NCBI RefSeq assembly: GCF_963675165.1
Contig: NC_087390.1
Location: 165,001 to 229,000, forward strand
Direction of reading: 5' to 3'
Source of the DNA: Halichondria panicea
Taxonomy: Eukaryota; Porifera; Demospongiae; Suberitida; Halichondriidae
Length of the DNA stretch: 64,000 nt
Positions 1 through 27,502 of this stretch are shown here, in pieces (the first letter of the stretch is position 1; every line of letters starts with the position of its first letter). Position numbers and translations under genes: made by a program. The notes under the pieces are model-generated. The model did not search any database and was not told the DNA's origin. It was given only the letters and a program-made list of their open reading frames with translations.

Positions 1-327
1 GCACTGGGGAAGAGTCAAGGGAACTATTCAGTGAGGCACCAACTGTATCTATATATTAATTATACATGTATATTAAAATTAGATTATTTGCCGGTATTGT
101 TTTACAGGGCAATGCTGCTTCTGTGTCAACCTGACTCAGACGCTTGTGCAGAATTGATGCAGCTATTGGAAGAATTGGAGGTCAAAGATCAGAAGCAGTT
201 ACCCGTGTCTCAACAAGACACTGAGACGTGCTTGCGGATAGGGGATGTGATGAACTTTGAACCTAGCGATGAACTGAGAGAAATAATTACTAGATTAGAT
301 GCAATTAAAGAATCATTTTTATTGTAA
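1..327 (+). CDS. 3' end of an unidentified gene (last two exons)
   Basis: Two exons can be seen. The first runs off the left edge and ends at 30, followed by an intron at 31-107 (gtgagg...ttttacag). The terminal exon is 108-327 and ends in TAA. Read in phase, the protein tail is about 82 residues, acidic and helical, rich in Glu, Leu and Asp, with no motif I recognise. A poly(A) signal at 382-387 fits a gene end. I do not recognise the family, and upstream exons lie outside the window. Confidence is moderate that this is a real gene end because splice phase is preserved and the frame is open across the junction. Confidence 0.55.
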   Translation, partial: ALGKSQGNYSVRHQLYLYINYTCILKLDYLPVLFYRAMLLLCQPDSDACAELMQLLEELEVKDQKQLPVSQQDTETCLRIGDVMNFEPSDELREIITRLDAIKESFLL

Positions 328-381
328 TATGTATTCATTTTGGTGGTTTTATAGTGAAGGAAAAGAAATATCAAGCCAAGA

Positions 382-387
382 AATAAA
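382..387 (+). terminator. poly(A) signal AATAAA of the first gene
   Basis: A canonical AATAAA lies 55 bases after the stop codon of the gene ending at 327. Between here and the kinesin start at 654 I see only short AT-rich sequence and the presumed kinesin 5' leader. Confidence 0.5.
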
Positions 388-653
388 ATAGGCATGGGTC
401 GTTAGTATATAAAGCAAAAATAATATTGAATGTCAGATTACACTCTGGTATAGGGTCGATAGTTTAGAAAGCGAATTATTGATGGCCAGTATTTTCCGTT
501 CCAGAAGAGTGGGTGTGTAACTCCCCAATGGACACACTAGCAAGCATGGCCATTTTGAGCTAGCTAGCTAACGGCAACCAAGGTACGTAGCTAGAGCAGT
601 ACTACTAGTAGGAGACTGTGTAAGGAGGTCCCGTGGAGAAGCTGCTAGTTACA

Positions 654-16910
<16,257 letters not shown>

Positions 16911-17511
16911 TACGTGACACGGACTATAAAACATGATCTAATTATTCATCAATCTTTAACATTTTTTAAGCCTCTTTTTCCGTCTTTGTATATGTGTACA
17001 TTGCACGTATGTATATTTATTCAAATCAACTCCACCATTGATTTTTGTGGTCACCAATTGGCTTTCCGTTTGACAATTCAATCTCTTTAAATACTATAAT
17101 AACAATATCGGCATTGCCACATCTAACAAGTTGATTTGCCAAACTTGATAAAGAGTTAATGGCCTTCTCTTTGTGTGCGATTAAGCTACTCTGTATCCAT
17201 GGTAACGAGTATGAAGCCTTGATTAGAATTATAGTGCCAAGTACTGTCTACTGAGGCTGCCCAATATTGACACTAGCCCTTGACCACCAGTGAAGCCTGT
17301 GCTCTGTATAATTACACTAGCTGGGAAAGCATCTCTCATGGATGCATATCCTCTTCCCAAAGCCTATATGATTGTTGTGGTAAATGCATGGGGCAATTCC
17401 CATTGTGTGTTAGCAAGCCTTACAGTATGCTCATGGGGCAATTCCCACTGTGTGTTAGCAAGCCTTACAGTCTGCATGTGTGAGTAGCTCTAGTTGTGCT
17501 TGTATTAACTG

Positions 17512-17517
17512 AATAAA
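17512..17517 (+). terminator. poly(A) signal for the kinesin transcript
   Basis: AATAAA about 600 bases after the stop at 16910. No better signal is seen between the two. Confidence 0.4.
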
Positions 17518-17939
17518 CTGTTAGTCTTGTTACCTCATGTTGAAATCCTTACTGCTCAAAAGGGGGCGGTGTGCACTGAACCGTATCACACACAAAGATT
17601 TTATCATTGAATGATCAGCTTATTTTGAAAGGTGTTTTAGCAACAGTTAAACCTCGGGTTATCATAAACAAACATCTTATGTCAACTGTCAGAGCATCGA
17701 TTGATATTCTTGCCTCTCTGTCTCCACACACAGGTTAGGAAGTATGAAGAGCTTGTTTAACAAGATGTACAAGAAACATTAAATATTTATCACAGGTAGA
17801 GAAGAATTATTTCAGGAATTGTTTGGTCTGGTTTAAGTGTTGTGTGGTTACGATCTCTTTACCACTCTCTCCAATGTAATTATTGTGTCTGTGAATGTGC
17901 TAATTCAAAATGTGTTTATTTTTAATACAGTGCATGTGC

Positions 17940-18110
17940 ATGTGTGTAGGGGGGGGGGAGGGTGTACATGTACATGCATGTGAGGGTGTACATGTACATG
18001 CATGTGAGGGTGTACATGTACATGCATGTGAGGGTGTACTGTACATGCATGTGAGGGTGTACATGTACATGCATGTGAGGGTGTACATGTACATGCATGT
18101 CATCATGTAG
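17940..18110 (+). repeat. 24-bp minisatellite, about six copies
   Basis: Units of GAGGGTGTACATGTACATGC with ATGT; one copy has a 2-base deletion. It lies in the convergent intergenic space between kinesin and DOK-like A (17783-19176). The rest of that space shows no convincing gene. Confidence 0.9.
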
Positions 18111-19176
18111 GTATGACATATTATAAGCATAGCATGGCTATTATACATGTAGTCAGACTTTTGAGGATGTTAAATTGCCTACTAAAGGTTTAGACTGGTT
18201 GCTAATGGCCTGTGCTTGGGCTTTGGGTGTGTGGGGGGCATGTCTACAGAGAATGGGAAATGATTCCTAAGCATGCATGCTCTGTTGGCCTGCTTTACTA
18301 GAATTCTACACATCTGCTGTTCAGACAATACTCGATCCAGTTAGGGCCGCTATTACCTGCATTCCAATTAACCAGGTTTCTAACTGCTGGCTGTTCACAT
18401 CAGATGTTTAGCGTCTAATAGGATAATACGACAAACAGCTGTAGCTCCCACCGCATCAAAGGGGCTGGAATGCGTACAACCCGAACCTCTTGTTATAGCA
18501 GCGTCAGTATGACATCGTATAAGTGTTGTACATGATTCTGCGGTGGTTTAGGAGAGTAATTGTGTTTGAATGATAATTGATGAGATAATTATCGTATATA
18601 TGGAGTAAATAAAGTAACCCTTGCCAACCAGCTGTACACATGCACCATTATAACTAAGGGCTCTGCACACCTGTTTTATACAGCCCACAGTATAGGGCAG
18701 CCAAAAATTAATACTGTATTTAAGCATTGCATGTATACTATAGCTAATATTCTCTTCCACACAAATACTCACAACCACAATGTCCTACATATAGCTGTCT
18801 GATAACTGAAAAGCTCTAGAATTTCAGGAACAAATTTTTAAAAGTGGAGAATGTTGCTGCATGTCCAATTGCACCGTTTAAATGCTTTGAAGCCTAAGAG
18901 CCCGCTATAGTATGGCTTTTTCCCAGCCACATTGTTAGCTCAATTTTGAAAATTACCACAATAATAGCAAACAACAGATTCAACACACGGAAATCAAAAC
19001 CAGCACAGAGGCTTTAAGTTACAAAAAACAAAACTTACAGCCAAACCAAATACGATAATTATGTACATAAAAATATTGCACATGTTAACACAAAACACGA
19101 TTGAGAAAACACACATTTGAGGTCATCTACAAGTGATAGTTCAAGAATTCAGTCTCACAGCTAGCTAGTTAGTTAG

Positions 19177-22100
19177 TTAGTGGGCTGCCGTCAATGGCGA
19201 CGAGTACACGTACGTTTCACGGAGAGATACATCCGATCTTGGTGGTACAACAGGAGCACTCGTGTCTGCTCCGGAGATATAGGTACTAAACGGCTCTCCG
19301 GATTCTTCAAGCTCCAGCGAGCTCATACTGTTGTGTGTGGACCCTGTTACTGTCTGGCGGGGTAGACTGTTGTTGCTACTGTGACTCGAGACAGAGCTCT
19401 GATATGAGAGTTTTCGTTGACGGTGTGTGGGTGGTGAGGATGTGGAAGTTGTGAGGCTAGACGAAGAGCTTTGATGTGAGAGGATGTGCTTGTGTGGTGG
19501 GCGGTGTGAGGCTGTGGAGCTTGAAGACGAGTTCTGCTGTGAGAGTGAAGTTTTGCGTGAGGCGGGAGATGGGTGTGGCGGAGGGGTGGAGGGGAGGGGG
19601 GAGGACGAGAATACTTCATTCTGCGAGTCAGAGAAATGTCCGGCACTTAGTTCTGACATTGGTGAGCTACGTTCTCTATCAAACGAAGCTAAACTACCTT
19701 GCCTGACAAAATGATCGAGTGTCGGCCGTCTAGTCATAACCTTCAAAGAAGTGGCCTTTCTACGTCCTCTCTTAGCAGACCATTCATCAAGGGACATGCC
19801 TCCAGTTGCACCAGTGTCAGAGGAGGGACTCCGAGCTTGTGCTGTCGAGTCGCTCTCTCTCCTGATTCGTTCTTGCATAATAAACGTCTGCCAGCATGGG
19901 GGAAGCTGTCGCAATCCTGATTGGAGGATGGCATTCCTCGAAACCAATGGAAACACCGGACACCCGTAGTGATCTCTTGATATAAATGATAGTTCTTGAT
20001 CGTTAGAGACCTCCATTATTAGTACAACAGATGTGTAGCTCTCAACGGCCGTCTTCAGGTCCTTGGCAACCTCTTGTGCCACATCTCTACCAGATGGGAT
20101 CGTGAAAAATATGAAATTATCGGCCAACGAGTGCTTGCAAGTTTCCAACCACACAATGTCGGTACCGTACACTTCCACACTGCCCAATCGGCGTACTTCT
20201 TCAAAGGGTACTTCGAGGATAGTGGAACCAGTGGAGGGTGTGATGGCCGTAAGGTGGGAGGGGCAGGAGAGCTTGAGTATTGCCTCAGAGTACATGCAGG
20301 ATGGCTGCTGTGGGATAGTCACATGACACACTTGCTCTGCAAAGGGGAGGAAAAGATACAGTAATTAATTTGATGAAAGAAATGAGGAAAGAGTGGGGAA
20401 TAGGCAATTGTATAGAAATTTTTGGATGTTTACTATTGCTAGCAGCCATATCAATTCGAAGTACGTTTGAATTTCAAACTTCCCTTAGCCTCAGATGTGT
20501 CTAGATAAGGTAATTGGCCACAGGTCCTAGTGATAGCGTCCTTATCTACCACACAGTAATTAGTCAATTAACATCCACTTACTAACCTTGTCCAAACAGC
20601 TCGCAGAGTTTGGCCAGCCAGATGTTCTTTGTGTGCTGATCTTGTGCCTTGAGAATGAACTTCCTCTCTTTAGTCTCTATAGCAAACACATGTTGGTGGT
20701 TGCCGACCTTGGCACTTGGACGAATGCCCATGAATTTGGATAAGTCCACGATCTTTCTGGCCTCTCTCTTGGTCTCATCTTTGTAGTAGGAGAGCTGAAT
20801 AATGGTTGACTCCATCTGTATATAGCAAATGAGAAGCAAGTTAATAGCATTGTTTCTATAGCAGCTGTGGTAAAAATGTCATAGCAAAGGAAAGAAGTCA
20901 GTTAATAGCTCTAGCTGTGGTAGAGATGTCAAGTGCCTGGTGTACATAGGTAAGTGGACAGTAGTAAACAGGTGGTGCACCACATGTACCCGTGCTGCAA
21001 CCTAGACAACCCAGACACAATACTGTAGCACTGTCCTAACCCAAACATTCAGTGAAGCCAAAATCTGGGTGTTGGCTTTAAACGTAACTGCCACTCACTA
21101 CCACGGCTACCACAAATAAGAGGAACTAAGGATCTGTAAGCGCTTGACAGAGTTGTCAGTGACCCCTCCCATCCTCCCCTACACACTTCACGCAATCCAC
21201 TAACATATGCAAATCCAGTGCTGTATACAGAGAATTTCAAGTTGGTTGACTGTTAGTTAAAAGTACCACTATTGAAAGAAACACAGTGTGGTCGTGACTA
21301 ACAGTCAACTAACCTGAAATCCTCTGCTGCAGCAAAATAGTAACTAGTCCTAGTGATCACATGGCAGAATATCTATGTTCAAGGACTGATACTGAAAGTT
21401 GTTGTGGCCTCCGAAAATGACTAAAATTCTTGGGTGATTGAATGAGTTTTCCAGACAAAATATTACCACAATTAAACCACCTAAGAGAGGTTTTACTAAA
21501 CAGACTGCACCATTTGATAGTCTAACTTACCCCACATTGTGCTAGTGAAAGTTGGAGCATTGAAAGCAAACACACAAAAACTAACTGTATATACCACCCA
21601 CACCGACTTCTACACCTACAAGCTTTGGACAATCATTTTCGGTTTTCAACAAGTTGTATAATGCAGAGGGTAATTATGCACAACTGTCCCTTTAGACATA
21701 ACCTTTGTAACACTTAACGTTTCTGTGATCTCTTTGCATACAGTGGTATGAATTACTTGGTAACCTATAGACACTAGTCATAACTAGCATTATGCTGAGA
21801 TCCGACCATTAGTTGTCAAGGTGATGGATAGCGTAATGATTCTTAGAGCACCGTTTGATCGTAAATGCAATGCCAAGAAAGTAATTGATTTAGTGGTGTT
21901 CACTACTGCACTACCTCACTCATTAGTTAATTTGCTACATAAATTCACTAGAGACAAACTCACAGTGTCCAAAGTGGAGAGCACGAACCATCGCTTGGAC
22001 CATTTCTGCAGCAATGAAAATGACATTGTCACTAAAGCAACAAGCGTAAGATGATACATCTGTACAGCTGATAGTCTAGGTTATGTAAGTGGTCTGCATT

Positions 22101-22297
22101 TAACAGCTGCAGAATGCATTACTCACCATTATGAAGCTCTTGAGTGGAGGAGTCTTGGACAAGTAGCTCTCAAAAAGAATGGTTTCTGCAACAGGCCCCA
22201 TTAGCCCAGATGCGAGGCTGAGCAAAGTGGGAGACATTGCAGAGCCTGTTGGTGGAGACCCAGACACTGGAGAGGAGCTTCCACTGTGTGTAGCCAT
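19177..22297 (-). CDS. DOK-like adaptor A (PH + IRS-type PTB)
   Basis: Cytoplasmic docking protein of the DOK/IRS type. Exons (5' to 3'): 22297-22127, 22005-21964, 20815-20587, 20336-19177, about 533 residues, all phases agreeing. PH domain about residues 37-147: ILFESYLSKTPPLK, then the small 14-codon exon with KWSKRWFVL, LSYYKDE, FILKAQD and NIWLAKL. PTB domain about 150-255: VTIPQQPSC, FEEVRRLG, DIVWLETC and FFTIPSG. The remaining tail is very rich in Ser, Pro and Thr with few tyrosines (RETYVYSS near the C-terminus), so SH2 docking may be limited. DOK-like B is a neighbouring paralogue of the same exon plan. The first exon is divergent to RPA3 across about 300 bp. Confidence 0.85.
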
Positions 22298-22593
22298 ACT
22301 CAGAGTAGTAATAGTTATACAAAAGAGGAGCTCTCAAAATGATTTAGCATCAAACTTGTATAATTGCTCTTGTGGGTTTGTGCGCAGCTTTTTATCTTAG
22401 TCAAAGACGTCATGAGAACACCCGATGTTATGCTAATTTAATTACATCGTTATAAAAGCACAATACGGTAGATAGTTCTAAATCAACGAAAAATGAAATA
22501 TTGGGGGAAATGACCTCTGACCCCAGAACACTTCTGCAGCGAACGATCCCTACCATAATTATAACCAATCTGAAATTTAAACTAGCTATAAAG
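22298..22593. promoter_or_regulatory. shared divergent promoter region of DOK-like A and RPA3
   Basis: Only 296 bp separate the two start codons, which point away from each other, so both genes must initiate here or use overlapping promoters. No TATA box in a convincing position was identified. Confidence 0.5.
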
Positions 22594-23236
22594 ATGAGTG
22601 CAGCAGAGTCTTCCAAGCCTCGTGTCAATACTTCCATGCTGTCCAAGCACATTGGATCTCGTGTCTGTTTAGTAGGAAAGAACTTAGGAGTAAGAATCAT
22701 AAATTGCTAGAGTATTAATTTGTCAAAAACACATTTTTATATCATCGTACAGGTAATGAAAGGTGGTACTTCGCTCAATTTGGAGGCCAGTGACAAACAG
22801 ACAGTTACTGCGAATTTTCCTCAACCATTGGTTAGTTGGTCTACTATACGTAGTTCATACACACACACACACCCACTCACACACACGTACACTACACACA
22901 CACACACCTCACACACACACAGCGCGACCCACTGGACACTTATGTGGAGTTGCTTGGAAAGGTGGAGAACGATTGCTCCATCAGTGTCGAGAGAATTGTT
23001 AATTTTGGAAATGATTTTGGTACGAATAAAATGTGTTTACCCATACGCCCAATATTACTAACCATGTACACACACACACTCACCCACACACATGTACACC
23101 CACACACACACACACCCACACACACACACACACACACACATACACAGATCTGGATGTATACAATGAAGTGATACAAATTACTTCAAAGTTTCCCTCGCTG
23201 TTCCCTCAGGAATCACAAGAACAAATGCAATACTAA
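22594..23236 (+). CDS. RPA3: replication protein A 14-kDa subunit
   Basis: Smallest subunit of the heterotrimeric single-stranded DNA-binding complex RPA used in DNA replication and repair. Exons 22594-22689, 22753-22830, 22923-23019 and 23148-23236 give 119 residues, close to the human length (121). Similar segments: RVNTSMLSKHIGSRVCLVGK (human [20 protein letters not shown]), the OB-fold strands LNLEASDKQTVTANFP, DTYVELLGKV and the C-terminal helix DVYNEVIQITSKFPSLFPQE. The last two introns end in long CA runs directly before CAG. An upstream in-frame extension exists before ATG 22594, but family length favours this start. Confidence 0.9.
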
Positions 23237-23865
23237 CAACTTATATTATTATTATTGTGTTTTTCTCCTAATTATGTCTCAGCATTCTTGACTAATGAGT
23301 TCCCAGTCTCAGCAAACCAATTGAATATAAATAATAACAGTGATGGGTTAATATTAGGCTAGCTTGTATTCTATCAGGAGTTCTTTATAAACTCCTGATT
23401 CTATGGATCGATATATTGGTGTGTTCAATCATTGATCAACGGATCTATAGATGGTTCTACAATCGGCTAGTCACAAATACTGCAATCTGATTGGTTATGC
23501 TCTAATATGGGTACAGACTCTAGTTCTATTTTTGCAATCTGATTGGCTACTCTAATTGTCCCATTTATAATTATTTATAGGTAGACTCTAATTCTAATTT
23601 TTACGTAAACGTACAGTCTCGTAAATAAAATCATGCAGCCGCCCTTCTCATTAATGATAATGAATTTTAAGATCAATGGCACAAAAATATTGATAGGTAA
23701 TTACATGGTGAGATAAAGTCATGCATATGGGGATGATCACACACAGCAGTGCAGTGCAGTGCAGTGCAGTAACGGTGAAACTATGACAAATTAAATGGAT
23801 GCAACGAAATAATTTTCCCGGCTTAATTATTGAACACAAAAAGTAACACACAATTCAAGTATAGA
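23237..23865. other. intergenic region between convergent RPA3 and DOK-like B
   Basis: AT-rich, with no gene seen. It contains short self-complementary stretches (AGGAGTTCTTTATAAACTCCT near 23378-23398) and a small GCAGT pentamer repeat near 23750-23769. It is the 3' processing zone of both genes. Confidence 0.4.
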
Positions 23866-26459
23866 TCACATGACATACGCAGGGTTTGGTTTCTTGTCTC
23901 TACCCATAGAGTCCTTGAGAGACATGCCGCTGTACGAATCACTCAAGTGGTCGTATGGACTCGAGCGTTGTCCGCCATTCTTCTTGGAGCGACCTGGTAA
24001 GCTCTTTGAATCGTATACACTTGTGTCTCGTGGTGGTGCCAAATGATTGTATCTGTCCTCATCAGACTCCAAGAGATGATTATATCCTTTGTGATCTTCA
24101 AGGAGGTCTCCTACACTACCGTTAGCAGAGTCACGGCTTTGAGATAATTTCCGTAATCCTGTGGTATTCGGTGGTGTACTGAAATCAGATAATTTACGTC
24201 CACCTCCGGCAGTACCAACTTTTCGCTGTTTCAGAAATTGAGGCCGAGATTTCACTTCGTCCAGGCTCATTCGTTTTCCCATATTGCCGAGAGTCAATTT
24301 TTTTTCTTGAGATGGCGCATCCATTACGTTGTAAGTGCTGGGAGCAGAGTGACGAGATTGATCGAAACCACCACCTTCCATATTCACACCAGAATCAAAG
24401 TCTCTTTGACTGGCAGATTTGTTCAGATCTGCGCCATATTTGAGTTGACTGAGGGGAGTGGTTCGGCCGGGGTGCGAGGGGGAGGGTGAATTACGAGGGG
24501 TTATCCGGGGGGACACATTCCCTACTCCCTGGACATTTGCAGGACCTAATGTTTGCCTATGGACGCATTCAACAGATGTCCTCCGCGAATCTCCACCTGG
24601 AGTCGGTGCTTCGCTGAAACCGATAGCACCGCTAGAACGTCTAGTACGATCGATTCTGTTTATAAGAGAGGCCGTCTCACATCTTGGTGAAGTAGCTAGG
24701 GACATGAGGCTACTCTGCATTATTCTCTGTCTCATCGAGGCTGGATACTCGTTGCAGCCGTAGTGTGGTCGGGATATATAGATGGTCTGACAAGGATCCT
24801 TGTTCCCCTCTTCTTGTATAAGGAACGAACGCACTGTGAGCTCCACACTCTTCTTAATATCGTGGACAATGACATGAGCAGCTTCTATACCAGAGGGCAC
24901 GGCAAACCAGAAGAACTGTTCAATGGCACCGCCTTTGCAGCCGCAGGTTTCAAACCAGACTATATCATAGTCGACTAGGACCTCGCAGCCAAATCGTCGA
25001 ATAGTGTTGAAATCGATACTGACTAGTTTTGCACCGTTGACTGGAGAGACGATTTTAACTTGTGCTGGAGTTGATAGTTTTACGAGACCTTCGAAATAGC
25101 TGCACATTGGCTGGGCCGGAATAGTCACATGATAGGTCAGGTGATCTGTTTGTGTGTGTGTGTGTGTGGGGGGGCCGGGTGTTTAAATGATTATTTGTAA
25201 ATAGAAACCAATCAAGTAAAAAGAAAAGTGTACTAAAGTTATTGCTCTATTATAGTTGCTACAGACAACAGCGAGGCATACAACGAGAATTCAATTAGAC
25301 GGTCTAATTGCCAGTGCCAACATATTGACTGCCTGCAGTATCACGATGACACGCCCAGCTCTAATACAGTCTATGCAAACAAAACCATTGCTATTTGGAC
25401 AGTTTAGTTGTCCTGGTCATAGAAAAATGCTTTCCTAATGATGAACCTCCTACAGTTATTAAGACAAGTATGTATGCTAAACCACATTAGAGCTGATCAT
25501 CTCACAGTGAAATCACATATTTAATAAACACCGACAGGGGCTATTGAAGTCGACAGTACGCACTATCTGCTGTCACTGATGACCAAATCTCCCACCCACC
25601 CCCTCTCTCGATAATCATTCATCAACACTTCACTGCCATTATATATAAGCCCTCTACGTTTGCTTCTGTTGCCCGACACAAGGTTTCAGCCAATCACTAA
25701 GAGTGATACATGTAGCCCCAGGGCAGGACAGGTGTGTGGGTGTGTGTGGGTGGGTGTCATTGCAAAGCCTTACTACATGAATCACAGCATCCTTGATGCA
25801 CACACACACGCCCAACACACACCCTAGGGCCATTGCAATGGATACATACCCTAGGGCCGTTGCAATGGGTTTCTATAAATGGACTGATGGGAAGTGTGGG
25901 ACAAGTAAGGCTTCTCACTGGAATAGCTAAGCCCTGACTAAGTGTTACATGACAACAGTGACAAACAAGGCTATAGAGACAACAACAGAGACTTGCTATC
26001 TAACCACATCAATGTTGATATTAGAGCTACCAGCAGATGCCACGGAAACAGAGTTAGAACATTTGCAGTATTATGATAATCTGTCAACCCACAGATCACA
26101 TAAAACTCCATTAAGTCACTGAGCAGGTCAGACCACAAACTAAGGGCTTCCCTGACCACAACACGCAATAGTGACCTCTCACCTTTAGAGCAACACTCCA
26201 GCAGTTTGGCCAGCCACACGTTCTGTACCAGGATGTTGGAGGCTTTCAGAAGAACATGTTTCCCTTTCATGTCGAGTGCAAACACATTCTCTTTGTTTCC
26301 AGACTTCTGCACGGGGCTAACGTTGACTACCAACTGCAAATCAATTGTCTTCTTTTGTTTCGTCTTTTTTTCTGAGTCCTTGTAGTAAGCGAGCTCAATG
26401 GAGGAAGGGTCAAATAGGTTAGTCCTTGATAGCACAAAGTATCTTCTCTCCCATTTCTA

Positions 26460-26502
<43 letters not shown>

Positions 26503-27176
26503 GGTGTGTGGAGTGACAACAGTGATCGCGCTGGCATGTGACAATGAAGCCATGTTACAACCACACCACTAAGCTATCTCAGGAATGGAAGGTGATGAAG
26601 CCATAAGTGAATACTAGCCATAGCAGAAGTGCTCGATAAAGCATTGTATGCACACAAACCAATTAACTAGTGCAGTTTCTTATGAAACGATAGAGTACCT
26701 TGTATTATTATAACTATCCTAGACCTGCACAGTGCGCAACAATGAGCATTCGCTCTATAACGCTATCAAATTATATTTTGGCAGGCAGTTAATGCTCAAC
26801 ACGTCCAATATACTAGCTAGTATCAGTCTCCAACTCTCAACAATTGCAGACGATGCGATATCGATATAATTTTATAGTGGTTTAGACAAGTAGTTGCAAG
26901 ATAAAGATCTACACCACATACATAATTATACTGATGACACACACACACACATAGTAACGTACACACAAACACTCCATGAAAAATAAATCTATCAAGCTAA
27001 CAAATTAACCATTCTGACAATACTCTGTTACACTGCATGCATGAGTGGTCTACAGTAGCATTTATTGCATGCAGTCTCACCGATAAAATGTCAGATATTT
27101 TCTCCAAATGTCCTTCAAAAATGATCATTTCTCCACCTGATACAGGGCCACCTGGAGGAGATAGTCGTGGGTCCAT
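23866..27176 (-). CDS. DOK-like adaptor B (PH + IRS-type PTB)
   Basis: Paralogue of DOK-like A. Exons (5' to 3'): 27176-27081, 26456-26183, 25145-23866, about 549 residues with agreeing phases. PH domain about 19-123: MIIFEGHLEKIS, KWERRYFVLS, IELAYYKDSE, NVFALDMKGKHVLL and NVWLAKLLE. PTB about 126-240: VTIPAQPMC, FNTIRRFG, DIVWFETC and FWFAVPSG. Unlike A, the tail has many tyrosines in SH2-docking contexts: YNVM, YNHL (twice), YDSK, YDHL, YSGM and a C-terminal PAYVM. This suggests it is a phosphotyrosine scaffold downstream of a tyrosine kinase; the upstream receptor is unknown. Start at 27176 is the first ATG of the exon in phase. Confidence 0.85.
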
Positions 27177-27502
27177 GTCTTGTAGCGTGTTTAACAATAT
27201 AGAGACTGCGCTAGCTGGTTATCAAAAAACAAAAAGCTTTTACCAAATTGCATGCACTTTTACTGAGTGGCTAGTTTTATATCCTCTATTAGGGTAATTC
27301 CGTGAAGCCACACTGATATGCTACTCCTTGAAAACAATTAAAAGCGTGCGTGGCCAAAAGTTGCCATATTTGGTGAAAACACTTATATTAAACAACAGTG
27401 TGAAAAACATTCTTTTAAAGTTGCAATTTAATTTAACAAAATGGACGCACAAAATCAATTAAATTTTAAAAACAAATAAATTAAATTAAAAACAAAAATT
27501 GT

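Noticed and set aside
17734-17782. Possible extra kinesin coding exon encoding LGSMKSLFNKMYKKH
   Set aside because: Its phase does not match exon 21: joined to the donor at 16840 it reads a stop at once. It was kept only as a possible untranslated exon.
19347-20364. Several + strand open frames opposite DOK-like A
   Set aside because: Shadows of the Ser-rich exon on the minus strand; no splice support or homology.
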